Shown in pieces: positions 47,591 to 59,959 of a stretch of DNA of 64,000 nucleotides. Source of the DNA: Albifimbria verrucaria. Its lineage: Eukaryota > Ascomycota > Sordariomycetes > Hypocreales > Stachybotryaceae. The stretch spans positions 992,001 through 1,056,000 of the forward strand of contig JAHREC010000007.1 of assembly GCA_020081605.1 (NCBI GenBank), read 5' to 3'. The notes below the pieces were generated by a model. The model made no database searches and had not been told where the DNA came from. It saw only the letters and a program-made list of their open reading frames with translations. How positions within the stretch are numbered: the stretch's first letter is position 1; every line of letters begins with the position of its first letter. The position numbers and the translations under genes are program-made.

Positions 47591-50500
47591 ATGTCTGGCC
47601 TCGAGGCTCTTGGTGTAGCCTGCAATGTGATGCAGCTTATCAGCGCTGCACTCAAAACAGCCTCCGCCTGTCGCGCTATATATAATGGCGACCCAACTGC
47701 TACCAGCATGCTCGAGGAAGATGCCACATCCGTGAGGGGGCCGCTGTACTGCTATCCAACCAATGCCAAAATGCCAACTTACAGGGCCCTGAAGAAAAGG
47801 AATTGAATGATCTCGCTAGAAAGTGTCAAGATGCCGCGCAGAAGCTCTTAGTAGAGGTTCAGTCGATTAATCAACTTCAAAAAAGGGCAACCTTTCCATA
47901 GCACTCTATGCCGCGGTTAAGTCACGTCTACGCAAGAGTAAAATGGAGGACCTCCAGAAACAACTCCAGAGTTACAGAACAACAATGGAGACACACGTCG
48001 TCGTACGCTTATAGTAGGTTCCAACATTTACAAGACAATTAATGCAAAACTAATTTGAATTCATAGCCAGCGTAGTAATAAAGCTCACTTGCAGCAGCAG
48101 CTAGCACTGAAAGAACTGTCGAGTGAGCTCCAGGTATTTATTTCCAACTTGGCATCCGGGTACACCAAGATGGATGATCTTCTAAGCATGAGAGACGATA
48201 TTTTGAGCGAGACAAAACGTGCAGAAGCTGCTGTGAAGAATCATTTATCCGATAAGCTACAGCAGTTGCAAATAAAGGATGAAACGAAATTTCAAGGCGA
48301 GAGAGTCCTCAGAAGTTTGAAGTATCCAGAAATGAATCAGCGTCTCAATAACATAAAGCCTGCGGATGAAACAACCTTTACTAGAGTCTTCCATTCTTAT
48401 GATGCTCTCACAAACGAAATCCATTCCTCAAGTGATTTGGATCGATGGACCATAACCGCTGCATCTCCATCAAACGGTGACCCGAGCATCATTCCAAATG
48501 ATTGTTCAAATGATATTTCTCCAGGGCTAATGGAAATCGATTCCATTTGGAGCAAGTTCATTGGTTGGATTCGATCGGATGGCTCTCTTTTCTGGATTCA
48601 AGGAAAACCTGGGTCAGGGAAGAGTACCTTAATGAAATTTTTGGTCGAGCACGCATCCACTGACAAGTTGTTGAAAATTTGGCGCCCTGAAACAATCATA
48701 CTATCTCATTTCTTTTGGAAGGCCGGGTCAGACATGCAGAGCAGTCTGAAGGGGCTTTTCTGCTCTTTGTTGCATCAAGCATTGGCACTAATTCCGGACC
48801 AGAAAGCAATAAACTTCGTCGTTCAGTCATTCTCTAAAACTCAATTGAAAGATACAGTGGATGACTGGTCCCTTACAGAACTCCAGAATGTTTTCTTTAT
48901 CGTTTACCGAGAATATGCACCCTCAACATGCATTTTTCTTGATGGTTTAGACGAAATATCCCAAAAGACGGAGCATCAAGCTTAATTAAGACGATTTATA
49001 ATCTGAAAAGCCTCAAAAGCATGAAAATTTGTACAGCCAGTCGCCCAGAGTGGCTGTTTAGAGAGCGTCTGGTAGGCGTACCCACGCTTAAGCTAGAAGA
49101 TCTTACTCGACCAGATATGCATGCCTTTGTGCACAAGGAACTGAGTCATTTTGTTGAAGAAGGTATCATATCGAACGATTTTAAGACTTCTTTTGTTTCT
49201 CACTTCGTGTCCAAAGCACACGGTGTTTTTCTTTGGCTCTCACTCGCTCTAAGAAGCGTTCAGAGCGGCTTGGAAAAACAAGATTGCGAAAGAGAACTAG
49301 CACTAAGACTCGAAGGGCTTCCAGTCGAACTCGAGGATCTATATGCTGATATGTGGAAGCGTCTCAATCATGACGAAACAGTGTACAGGAAACGAGCGGC
49401 ACACTATCTCAATTTGGTACTATCGCGTACCTATGCAAGAGACGCAGATACTCGTGGCTTTGTCGTCATGGTTGCTGCTGATTCAGACGTGCAAGATGAG
49501 CTATTGAATTTGGAGAAGAAGATTGATAGATCCATTTTGTGCCAGTTTTGTAAAAGAGCCAAGAGAGAGATATTGACTCGATGTGTGGGGCTTCTTGAGT
49601 TCATACCAAGTGCATATATAGACACTGATCCATCAAGTCTTGATGATCTAGATTTTGCGCTGCATTGGGGCTTGGAGTTTACACACCGAACAGTCTACGA
49701 CTTCCTAACGGAAACAGAGCCTGGGCAGCGAATATTGGACTATGATGAGGTTAAGTTTGCTTCGTTGCATTCGAACGTTCGGATCATTAGAGGGCACCTT
49801 TGTCTTGCTCGAGCGCTAGGTATGTGGGATCCACCGGATGAGTTTTCAAAGCACTTTCACGAAAATAAGGTGTGGAGCGACCCAAGACATGTACGACCGT
49901 TCTTTTACAAGTTACAACTTTATTCCATGCCACATGAGAAAGAAGATGAGAATGTGCACGCAACCATTCAAGTTTTGGAAGACCTAAAGCGGTTTCATGA
50001 TAGGAGAATTCTGCGTCTCGACAGGCGGCCTGACTGGTATCCAGCAGTCCCGTTCCTCGTTTTGGTAGCTAGGCTATCTAGAGGCAACCCAATACTGGAA
50101 GGATACGTGTTAGCCAGCGTTGAAAGAGATGGTCCATCATCAGCGACAGATATTCTAAGGAATATTTGGTACCGGTTTGACTTGGGGTTGGACGATCCTC
50201 TTCCACGACCTGGTTTTATTCGAGAATTATTGAAGCTAGGAGCTAAAACAAGCTCTTACGATGTCTGTATTGGAGAACCAACCGTTAGCGAACCGTGGAC
50301 TGTTGCCGGAGGCAACCCAATGGCTAGATTCCTGCTTTGTTACTGCCAGATCATCATGGACAGGGTACATTATCTCATCAGTCCCTCACTCTCAAATAAA
50401 TATGGCCGGCCAGTGTTTACACTGCTTGAAACAACTGTCGCAATGACAGGCAGGCACCCTGACCTTAGTGATCATGTTCTGTGTTTTTGTACTGATATGT

Positions 50501-50968
50501 CCGGACCAAGGCTTCTGGACGGAAAGGAGCTCCATTCCTGGATTGGAAAGGAAAGAACTATTGCTGTCCTGGAGGTCGATTTGGCCTTTTGCTTTCTTAT
50601 GTCTTGAGCTGGATAGCAAGCGAGGAGCCCGGGAGTCATCATCGTTATGTGAACTATTCGAAAGGTCAAAGAATTACTTTGCATCAGTGCCTTACATCAT
50701 TTCCAAATCAGAGCGCCACGGTTACTCGGTGTTTCAACCTCCCGACCAGAATGCCGCGTTGCGTTATGTTCTTACGCATATTTTTGATCAAGCTTGGACC
50801 GAGTGTGAGGCAGGACCAATGCTCGATGCAAATGTTAGGCTTGAAGAGTTCGTGACAGACGAAGGCTTCCTTGGAGAGGGCTATAAGTGGCTGTTTGACG
50901 AGCTTGCCAAAAAGCAAGTGGGCATAATCTCAATTGACGATGTGAAAGCGAAGAGACACTCTGCTTGA
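47591..50968 (+). CDS. NACHT-type NLR (STAND NTPase)
   Basis: The N-terminus SGLEALGVACNVMQLIS and the helical region after it are the domain that opens many fungal NACHT proteins. A coiled-coil-like stretch leads to FWIQGKPGSGKST (Walker A, near residue 320) and CIFLDGLDEI (Walker B, near 432), then CTASRPEW (sensor 1 Arg). A C-terminal region of about 560 residues (FVSKAHGVFLWLSLALRSV, EFTHRTVYDFLTE) is of the DUF7791-like type found behind fungal NACHT domains. No WD, ANK or TPR repeats are visible. Intron 48014-48066. Single missing bases at 47736-47740, 47879-47884 and 48982-48983, and one extra T at 50587-50590, explain the frame breaks. Corrected length is 1108 residues. Confidence 0.87.
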
Positions 50969-51437
50969 CTCGGCAGATATTCAAGGAATGGACCTAGAAT
51001 CAGTTCTACTTAAATGACCAATCTCTCCAATGGACTTCATCGTGGACAAAATTTGTCCCAAAACCAGGATGCGTAGAGGCTTATATCAGTACATGTTGGC
51101 ACGTTTTTGAGCACTTCAATAACTAAACCACCCAGAAACTCTTACGGCCTAAACATATCGTACCACGTATCATCGCCTCATTTCGTCACGCACGTAAACT
51201 CACCCTTCACCCTATCTTGAAACACTTTTGCCTTTCACTCTATGGCGCCACACTGGAGCTCAAGGAGTTTCTGTTCCCAGCGAAGTATACATCTCACGAC
51301 TTGCTAATCAATCTAACAGACAAAGATGTGATATATTGAATCGAGACCAATATAGAACCCAAGCGCCAACTCCATTTCTGCTCCTAACATTGCCAACACT
51401 TTATACATCTATCAACACTCCTGTCCTCACCAACCCT
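50969..51437. other. Convergent 3' spacer
   Basis: Between the NLR and the ERV41-like gene, which converge. The base composition rises in G+C from here rightwards. No gene recognised. Confidence 0.4.
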
Positions 51438-52674
51438 TTAATCCGTGTATCCGCCCTTCTTGCCCAGCATGCCCTCACCACCACTGCTCCGCCTCCTCTT
51501 ACCGACCACTTCGCGTACCCACTCCGTCAGCGTCGCGCCCCAGTGCGCCGCGACCAGCACACCGCTCAGCACGTTGGCCAGCTTGAACAAGAAGCGGAAG
51601 AAGCCATCGCGCTCCTCCTGCACAGACAGCAGGATCGGCTCGATGTCGTACTTGAAGAAAATGCCTGGAACCATCATCTCGTTGACCTCCTTGCTCTGCT
51701 CCGTCACGGCGTACTGGTTCGTGTAGATGGTGCTGGAGCCGTACTTGTACACCGTCGGCACGACCGAGAGGTAGTACTGGAACTTGTGGAAGTTGGCCGG
51801 CGCGGTGTTGACGGTGCGGTCGAGGGGTTGACGAGTGATGGGTAGTAGGGTCCATAGGAGAGCTCTGAGATGATATGGGAGAAGTTGAACTCTGTAGGTT
51901 CACATTAGCATTGCACTTCACGGCAAATAGGAGGGTGTGTACGTACGGGCGTGGTCCAGATGCTGACCATGTTCCATGTAACCGTGTCCACGAGCCGTGA
52001 TGTGGAAATCACCCTGGACCTTGTTCAAGTCCAGACTTCCATAGATACGGCAGCTGTCCGCCGCTCCCCTGAACCTAGGCGTCTTTGCCCACTTCGCCCT
52101 CTTCTTGCCCATTGCCACGATGTCATGCACGTGCTCCTGTCCGAAACCCTCATCCTCGTATCCCTCACCGGTAACGACTCTTCCGTGGCTATCGCGGCCC
52201 AGCCTATGCATGCCCTTGGCATCGACCCATTGGTCCCAGTTGGTGCGATCGCGGTTAAGGCGCGCAGCGGCAAGAATGCGGTCACCGGCAGCATCCTGGA
52301 CGTTGACGTGAAGATCGGTGCACTGCATGTGCACCACGATGTCGAGGTTGATCTGCATTTCGTGGGAGACGCCCTTCTCGACGGCGAAGTTGTGCGACTC
52401 GCTGCCGCGCCACCAGCGGGCTGCCTCGCTCCAGAGCAGGAGCAGCGAGATGAGGGCCATGGCGATGGTCCATTTGCCGCCGTCGGACGTGCGCGTTACA
52501 TATTGAGGTTTCGACTTGGCTGTAAGAAGTCAGTCAAACGAGTTCCATGGCCTTGAAGGGCCGTCAATGGGCCAGGAGTTGCATACGGAAAGCATCGAAT
52601 GCGCTGACAATGTTTCCCTTGGCGCCGAAGTTGTCCTCGCTCATACCACGCTTTTCATACTCGTAGCCGTTCAT
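51438..52674 (-). CDS. ERV41: ERV41-like COPII vesicle/ERGIC cargo receptor
   Basis: Membrane component of ER-Golgi transport vesicles; with Erv46 it retrieves ER proteins. Features: N-terminal FGAKGNIVSAFDAFPKSKPQYV, first transmembrane helix WTIAMALISLLLLWSEAARWW, lumenal domain (INLDIVVHMQCTDLHVNVQD, GAADSCRIYGSLDLNKVQGDFHI), then SVVPTVYKYGSSTIYTNQYA and a second helix LANVLSGVLVAAHWG near the C-terminus. Exons: 52674-52587, 52519-51947 and 51891-51438. One C is missing at plus-strand GGGG 51824-51827. With it the exons sum exactly to 371 residues, the expected size. Such a conserved housekeeping gene is unlikely to be decayed, so the break is probably a sequencing error. Confidence 0.92.
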
Positions 52675-53305
52675 CGTGAAAATTGGCTCCAGGCAATTCC
52701 CGTAACACCAATCGAGTCGTCGTAGAAGTCGTGTGGACTATCAATCGCCGAACAACGTGCCCTAGCCTGAGTTGCTGCCCCTCGATCCAAAGATATAGGA
52801 GCTCAAGCACGCTACCTCATCGCCTGGCAATGCAAACAAACGTGAAAGAGAAAGATCCGTAACGTCCAGTCAGGTTCCGCGCCCTGAGTGCTTCTGGACT
52901 CTCTTTCAAATTCGCTCCTCAAACAAGGTGTCGGAGTTGGTCGGCGTACATGTCATTCGCAGAGCTCACTCAAAAGGACAGCTTGACCAGAATGTCGCAA
53001 GTAGACCCGAGACCCCTGTTTCCAGGTTGCTTCCTATTGGTGGAGTGAGACGAGATAGGAGTATCGATAATCCGGCATCCAGGAACCGTCCAAGAACACC
53101 GAAGATGTATTCATTGGGCAGATCACTTCAATCCGCCTGACAAACCAAAGCACATTGTTACTGGATTACACAATTTTACATACTACCCTCCCAACAATGG
53201 TCTTTCACCCCTTTGGAGACTACGTAGCGCCCCTGGACTGATCACCACTTTTTCCGTAGGGCGCATAGAGCCCAATAACACGCCACCTCAACAACCAAGT
53301 CACGT
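52675..53305. other. Spacer, no gene recognised
   Basis: The ERV41-like promoter and leader, then unassigned sequence up to tRNA-Val. Confidence 0.4.
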
Positions 53306-53379
53306 GGTTCCGTGGTCTAGCTGGTCATGGCATCTCGTTAACACCGAGAAGGTCCCCGGTTCGAGCCCGGGCGGAATCA
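53306..53379 (+). tRNA. tRNA-Val(AAC)
   Basis: Complete 74-base cloverleaf without intron. Anticodon arm TCTCG-TTAACAC-CGAGA gives AAC. The T arm is CCCGG-TTCGAGC-CCGGG and the acceptor GGTTCCG pairs with CGGAATC. Confidence 0.96.
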
Positions 53380-53571
53380 ATCCTTTTGCCCACCATGTCC
53401 GTGATAGATGGACTTGTGCGTGACTTTTTGCCTGTCATGCATGGCATGGAGAAGTAAATGTGCGGGCGAGCATGCCCCTCGATGGGTGGGTAGGTCCTAC
53501 TCGCATCTATATATATAGCTTATATTTGCGTGAGGTGCCTCGGTCTATGCGTATATATCTCAAGTCTATCC

Positions 53572-54758
53572 TCAAATGTCACTTCCACCAACAATATCAA
53601 CGTCTGGCCACTCCTTTGATGGTCCGTCCAGGATAGGATCCTCAACTCCCAACAGGAACTCCCCAAAGAACGCCTTCAAGAAAGTGCCAGTGATGTTAAT
53701 CATCCGGACTCCGTCAATGGGACCCAAAGAGCGGGTGATGTTGGTATCTACATCCTTCCAATAGGTGGCATCGGTAAAGTCCCAGTGCTGTCGGAATATG
53801 TCAGGACCATTTTTTAGAATCCGCGGGTCGATTTTAGAACTTACCTCTGTGCCATTGACCAGCATGGTCCGCCACCACCCCGTCTGCCAGATGGGAAAGG
53901 TGCCCCATGTCTCGTCCAGTGCGGGCGTGTGAGCGGTCTGGCCGAATTGGATGACGGGCTTCCCAACGTCGGCCTGGGAGTTGTTGAGGCCGGGCCTGCC
54001 AAAGTTGGCACCATCCATGTTAAACGCGGCATGCACGAGGTCGCTGACCGTAGCCGTCTCAAAGGAGGCCGCACCACCAAGCGAGTGGCCAAAAGCACCA
54101 AAGTTGGTGACGCTAAAGGGAGCCCCGAGCTCCTTGACAAGGTCAGGCCAAATGCTTAGGAAATGCAGGTTGTCGGCGACGCGCATCTCAGCGATTCGCA
54201 GAACCTCCTCGGGGTAGGAGCAAAGTCAACAGGTACACCGACAACTCCGGTGCCATTAGGAAAGCGAACGAAGGGTTGTTCGTAGGTGTGGTCCAGGGCA
54301 GCAACTGTGTAGCCGTGCGAAACCAGCTCTCCAATAAGGGTAAGGTAGCACTCGGTAGGAGGGCCCGTACCACCGGGACCAAACAAGATGGTAGGATATG
54401 GGCTTTCACCCACAGGACCAGGCAGGAACGAGGCATTATGCTTAACGAGGGCTGTCAGGGAATTGAGCGTGTCAGGTCCAGCGTTCAGAACGCCAGAAAT
54501 GATCTCGGTAAGTCCCGGGTCTAGGTAGGGGACGGGTTTGCAGGGCTTGTCCAGTGTTGGGTAGTACAGAGTTGCCAGGAACTCAGTCTGTACACCCGAT
54601 GGAGAAGTCGGGTCGTTTTCGGAGTAGAAGGGAATCGTATGCTTGCTCACACCAATGTTATACTGGCCAGTTGGCGGAGGCAGCGGAACGGTCTCCGCGT
54701 CGACAACATGGTGCAGGGCGACCAGTCCGAAACTGAAAGCGTACGTTAGACTGAGCAT
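53572..54758 (-). CDS. Secreted alpha/beta-hydrolase, PAF-acetylhydrolase-like
   Basis: Predicted secreted lipase/esterase. A signal peptide (MLSLTYAFSFGLVALHHVVDA) precedes a domain resembling platelet-activating-factor acetylhydrolase: a strand and oxyanion region (YPTILFGPGGTG), SHGYTVAALDHTYEQPFVRFPNG, and the nucleophile elbow FGHSLGGAASFE near residue 222. NMDGANFGRP holds the likely catalytic Asp. One base is missing near plus-strand GGGG 54211-54214; restoring it gives DFAPYPEEVLRIAEM and a single frame of 395 residues with no introns. There are several N-glycosylation sequons. Substrate is inferred from family only. Confidence 0.83.
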
Positions 54759-56823
54759 GTTGGGACTGATGCTGGTTGACGATCCAAACAGATACAGGAC
54801 TAGAGTCAGACTTTTCGAGGAGCGGCACTGGCCGGAAGTCCTTTTAAATATGTGCCACCCATAGTAGTTGCGCAGACACAAGGCTATCTCTCAACCTTGC
54901 CATTGGTATAGGAAGGATCCCAAACTATGGATCTTGAGTAAGGGTGTTGATACGCAGGCTTGGGTGGCACAGCGGGCAATCTCTCACCACCACCAAAAGT
55001 TCCCCGGCCTATGCTAGATCGGGGCATGACCTGCCCAGGTTCGTTTGTCAGCGAATTGGCGATTTATGGAGGAGTTGATCTGGCAAGTCCCCAGATAAGA
55101 TTTATGCTTGCGAGTAGGTCGAGAGCTATGCGGAGCTGGCATGATCAAGTGATAGTCTTGGTGTAAAGCTTCTGGAGGTAAAAATGGAGTCTGGCTCAGC
55201 CGTCGGGTACCTTGCGTTAGCACGTATCCGACTGGCTGGGTATGCTAAATTGGCATCGTGCTGGAGCGTCAAGAAGCTTGAGGTGGGCGAGAGCATCTGG
55301 TGCTGCATCTTTCTGGGCCATTGAAAGTTACAACCAGTTGGCTGATGAATGAACGGCCTGTAGTGTTATGGATTAAAAATTTATGATAAAATCGGTTGGT
55401 ATTAATTGCGTTCATGGAAGAAAGAAAGAAGGCACAGCACGTGCCGTTGCAGGTACCGACCTCAAGTACCTCTCAGACTGGGCCTCAACCCAGTTCCCAT
55501 GTAAAACATCAATATTGACCTGTGCATCACTCGACTCGACAAACGCAGTACAGTAAGTAGCAAAGAACGGGTGTCTAACAAACGCCGCCACCACCTCTCG
55601 GGTTCCTGGACGTGACAACCAATAAATGCCTGCCAAGAATGTCGTGCAGCTGCCGGCTCGGCGCACAGATCCACTCTCCTCCCATAGCTTCCCAGACGGT
55701 CGGGCCCAAACAGCCATGGCCATGGCATCGCATCAAACCCAGCCTGGGTTCTCCTGCAAGCTCATTCATCTGGTCAACGCTGCAGCCGAGAGAATTCGAA
55801 GCGAGTGGAGGTTTGATCTAGCCCATGGCCCGGCTTCGTGTTTGCTGGAGGCTGCTCTCTAGTGCCAGGTTGACTTTGGCCCGAATTCCAGCCATGTGGT
55901 GCGACGCCATGAACGCCTTGTCCGCCCGCCCTTGGTTCATTCCAGCCACGGCCGAAAACGCAAGCAGCCAGTAGAGATGTGAAATGCACGTCTCGAGTCC
56001 GCGCATTACAGAGTTGGTCGATCGTTTGCTGTGAGCCGACGCCAGGTCCAGGTCCAGGTCCAGCAGGTTGGGCTTGTATAGAGCACGACAACTCGACTGC
56101 GCAAACAGACAATCATTGACCATGGCAGACAGAAAAACTGCTTCTGTCTTGTACGACATGAATGGTCTGATGCTGCCAGCCGTCTGCCACCTGTCTATCC
56201 GCACCTGCAGCGCGGCTTGTCTTACGGAGAGAGCTTTGTGCCTGTGTCACTGAGACACTCACCACTGCGTAATGCATCATGTCAAATGAGTCTTCCCACT
56301 CACGCCCTGAGCCCCTCATGCTCTCAATCTTTCTCTCTTTCCAATCTGAATCAGTGCTGGGACCGCGTCGCGCTGTTCCGTCTGGTCGGCCAGTCTTTGG
56401 CATTTAGTCCCATCGCTGTTCCGTTTGCATACATCATCGCAGACCATCTTTTTATCATACTTGTCTGAAGAAAACAGCTCCGACAATCATTTGCGCATGG
56501 GATCGGACTTACCTGGCCCAGTCTTTGGTTGACTCTTTGATTTGTTCGTTCTTCCAGTCACTCGTTCACTCACCTTCACATCACTTGGTCGTGCCTACAC
56601 TACTCACCTCACCTCACTCCCACACGACTCGAACTCGGAATCAGTCGCACATTCTCTTCAACTTCGCGCCAGGCCATCTCCTTCGTTCTCTTAAGCATCT
56701 TTCTATCCGCCGACAAACCTGATCTTCTCACGCATGATCGCCCTGTAGTGTTCTTCGACTTCCGCATCTGGTCGCTCGTTTGTCTTCACCCTGTATTTCC
56801 ACGACTACCCCCAAGTCTTCACC
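54759..56823. other. Gene-poor spacer of about 2 kb
   Basis: No gene recognised. Minus-strand frames at 55412-55723 and 55818-56204 lack domains. The last 500 bases are pyrimidine-rich, typical of a long leader and promoter before a highly expressed gene. Confidence 0.4.
56042..56065. repeat. CCAGGT hexanucleotide repeat
   Basis: Three perfect copies of CCAGGT and a fourth degenerate copy in tandem, in an intergenic region. Confidence 0.75.
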
Positions 56824-58390
56824 ATGCCATCTTCAACAAAATCCCTCTCTGCCACGGCAGCAGCCTTACTGGCCCTTGTCGGGTTTGCTCTTGCGCAGTC
56901 TCCTTTCAGCATAGATACCCCAGGTACGTTGGCTACAGACTGTATATCACACCTCCAACCTGACACAGCTTCTTTGTAGACGACATCAGAAAATCGGCAA
57001 GCATTCTAGCATGGGACTTGCTTCAATATTACCATGGAAATGAAAGCGGCCAAGTCCCCGGCATTCTCCCTGGTCCTCCTCCGGCCGGTGATTACTACTG
57101 GTGGGAAGGCGGCGCGATGATGGGCACCTTGATCGACTACTGGTTCCTCACCGGCGACGACACATACAACGAACTCGTTATGCAAGGCATGCTGCATCAA
57201 GTTGGCGAAAACGAGGACTATATGCCCAGCAATGTAACCTTATCACTGGGCAATGACGACCAAGGATTCTGGGGATTGTCAGCCATGTTAGCCGCCGAGA
57301 ACAACTTTCCTAACCCTCCCAAAGATAAACCCCAATGGCTAGCTTTGGCTCAAGCCGTATTTCACACACAGGCCAGCCCTGACCGCCACGACGAAACTTG
57401 TGGTGGTGGGTTGCGATGGCAAATTCCTCCCGTCAACAACGGATATGACTACAAGAACAGTGAGTTCGTCAAACAAGTCGCGCTGACGATCGCTATAGGA
57501 AGAATGAGCTAACTCCTTCTTCAGGTATCGCTAACGGATGCTTCTTCAATCTGGGTGCGAGACTGGCCCGCTACACAAAGAACGAGACCTACTCAAAATG
57601 GGCCGAACATACGTGGGCTTGGATGGAGTCGACCGGATTGATGGACACGGAAAACCACGCCATTTATGATGGAGCACATATCGGGACAAATTGCACAGAT
57701 ATCAATAAAGCGGAGTTCTCCTACAACAACGCCGTCTTCGCCGAGGGCGTGGCCTACATGTACAACCTTGTAAGTTGAACTTGCTGGAAATACATGCCAC
57801 GAACACTCATTAACACATTGACAGACAGATGGTTCCAAGCTTTGGAAGGATCGACTAGATGGTCTCCTAGATCACGGAATAGAGACATTCTTCCCCGACG
57901 GCATTGCTTACGAAATCGCATGCGAAAGCGTCGACACTTGTACCACCGACATGGAATCCTTCAAGGGCTATCTGCACCGCTGGTACGCCACCATCACGCA
58001 AGTTGCGCCCTACACAGCAGAACGCATCATACCTGTCCTGCGCTCTTCCACGACCGCCGCCATCAATCAATGTACCGGGGCGCAAATGGACGTCAGTGCG
58101 GCTTCAAGTGGAATATTGGCGGGTTCGACGGCAGTCTTGGTGCCGGAGAGACCATGAACGTGCTCGGCGCCGTGTCGTCGTTGCTTGTACAGCAAATCGA
58201 CCGGGCCCCAGTAACGCAAGAAACGGGCGGCACCTCAAAGGGCAACCCAGAGGCGGGCAAAGGAAGCAGTGACTTCCGTGAACACATCAAACCAATCACC
58301 GCCGGGGACAGAGTAGGCGCCACGATGAGTACGATTGTCGTGCTGGGGTTGGCATTCGCGATGTTTGGGTGGATGAGCTGGGGCAAATGA
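56824..58390 (+). CDS. GH76 mannan endo-1,6-alpha-mannosidase, DCW1/DFG5-like
   Basis: GPI-anchored cell-surface enzyme of the DFG5/DCW1 family, thought to transfer GPI-mannoproteins into the wall. Signal peptide (to about residue 25), then [37 protein letters not shown], the catalytic Asp pair in [13 protein letters not shown] near residue 126, [19 protein letters not shown], and [15 protein letters not shown]. The C-terminal hydrophobic tail [16 protein letters not shown] is a GPI-attachment signal. Exons: 56824-56923, 56980-57459, 57525-57769 and 57825-58390. One G is missing in the G-run 58077-58080. With it the exons sum to 463 residues, the normal length. Confidence 0.93.
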
Positions 58391-59146
58391 GGGATTGTTA
58401 CAAAGCCTCCATTTGGGCATGTGGCGATTTTCAATCATTAGAGCCTCTACGGCAACTGAACGTTACGAACGCATGGTCACGGTTTTCTGGTTTGCGCCAT
58501 GTGCTTCAGGTTGATGTACATAGAATCGGGGCGTTTTACAGGCAATTTGAATAGATGTTTATTCCCTTGGTAATTGTTCCCTCCATCTCATGATTTATTT
58601 TGTCCTTATACAGTATTATTGCAATGCAGTAACAGGAGCCGAACAATTCGTTTTTCTACAGAAGCAGTACTGTGCAGTGCTGCTATACGAAGAACGCATG
58701 GCATGCAAGAAGCGCTACAACAAAGCAGTCATGACGAATCTTCAACGGCGATCTGCAGAAGTTTGGCTCAATAATGTGCATAAAAATTTAGATAGTCTCC
58801 AAAGAATACCAGGTGTCTAACAATGCAGAAAGCGCAAATCTGCATCCCTTGAGCCTCGCGCTGTTATTACATACCAAGACGCCCATGCTGGAACGTTGTG
58901 ACTCCACTGCCTGGTGTCTTTCGCATTGTTTTCCTCAGAATTGGAGAATAACCTACAATACAGTTAGACTAGTTCTTATTCTTATTTTTGCAGTTTGATT
59001 ACAGTATCATAAACATGTCTATATTTATCCATCCATCGCTGCTTATTCTGCTGCTGCAGTCAGAACCGCCCTAGTGCCTTACATCAAGCGGTCCCGGTCC
59101 CAGAAATCGTCAAACCCGACCCGCTCACACGGGCCGCCTCACCTGC
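58391..59146. other. Spacer, no gene recognised
   Basis: The 3' region of the GH76 gene, then the promoter of the MYND gene. Short frames only. Confidence 0.4.
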
Positions 59147-59959
59147 ATGACACGTCTCTCAAACCGAACCCTCATCATCTCGCTCCATTCCCGCGCCAGG
59201 CACGTTTCCAAGACAGTGTCTCGCGTACGCAATCCCAAGGAACCAGAAGTACCATTGGAGCAGCGGGCGAGGAAAAACATGGCGCTGCCGGACTTCTCGG
59301 ACCGGAGCCGGTTTCCCAGCGTCGCCGAGCTCCCGCTCGCAACGGCAGACGCCGCGACGGATGGAGAGGAGTCGCAGCGGTGGCTGCTTGCGCAGATTAA
59401 GGATACGATGACTATTACGCAGCCTACCCTCGTCGCTTTGGACCGCAATGGCGTGGAATTTGCCATCACGCTGGACGAGGACCGTGAAGGCAGCGGCGTC
59501 GACACCGCCTGGCGCAAGGGTCACTGCATCGCTATCCGGGATGCCCGCCGCACAGAAGGCCGGTCAGGCACGTCGTTTGTCAAGGTAGCCCGGGGCCGGG
59601 CCGCCCGCGGAGACGTCCGGGTCGTGCCGGGAGGGTTGGCCGCTGTCCTGGGGTTATCGGAGAAAGAGCGTGGAGATGTATGCGCAGTCTGTGGCAAGGA
59701 AGAGGGAACCGGTGTATGGGTTGCGGCGAAGTGAGGTATTGCAGTAAGGTGAGTTTCTTTCATCTTGTTCCATTCTATTATACACTCCATCCAGTATGGC
59801 TGGAGGTCACCTCCAGACCAGACAAGTGCATCGTATCAATGCTGACCCATAATCTCTTAGGAATGCCAAGCGAAAGGATGGACCGAAGGAGGCCACAAGA
59901 AAGAGTGCAAACTATTAAAGGCAGTCAAAGAAATCTGGGAGAATAAAGCGATCACATAG
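59147..59959 (+). CDS. MYND zinc-finger protein
   Basis: The C-terminal 55 residues are a MYND zinc finger, which usually mediates protein-protein contacts: CAVCGKEEG, CMGCGEVRYCSK, ECQAKGWTEGGHKKEC. This gives the CxxC...CxxC...CxxxC...HxxxC set. The first 175 residues have FSDRSRFPSVAELPLA and TLVALDRNGVEFAITLDED but no recognised domain. Intron 59749-59860, in phase, with its donor just inside the MYND domain. One G is missing at 59704-59706; without it the second Cys pair is lost. Corrected length 233 residues. The start could also be the Met at 59279, after a basic and low-complexity N-terminus. Confidence 0.82.

Noticed and set aside
51951..52556. 201-codon plus-strand frame, and 51228-51845
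   Set aside because: Antisense to the ERV41-like gene, whose minus-strand translation is fully conserved.
55412..56204. Two minus-strand frames that might be exons of one gene
   Set aside because: No conserved motif, and one includes the CCAGGT simple repeat translated as LDLDLD; no splice sites join them convincingly.
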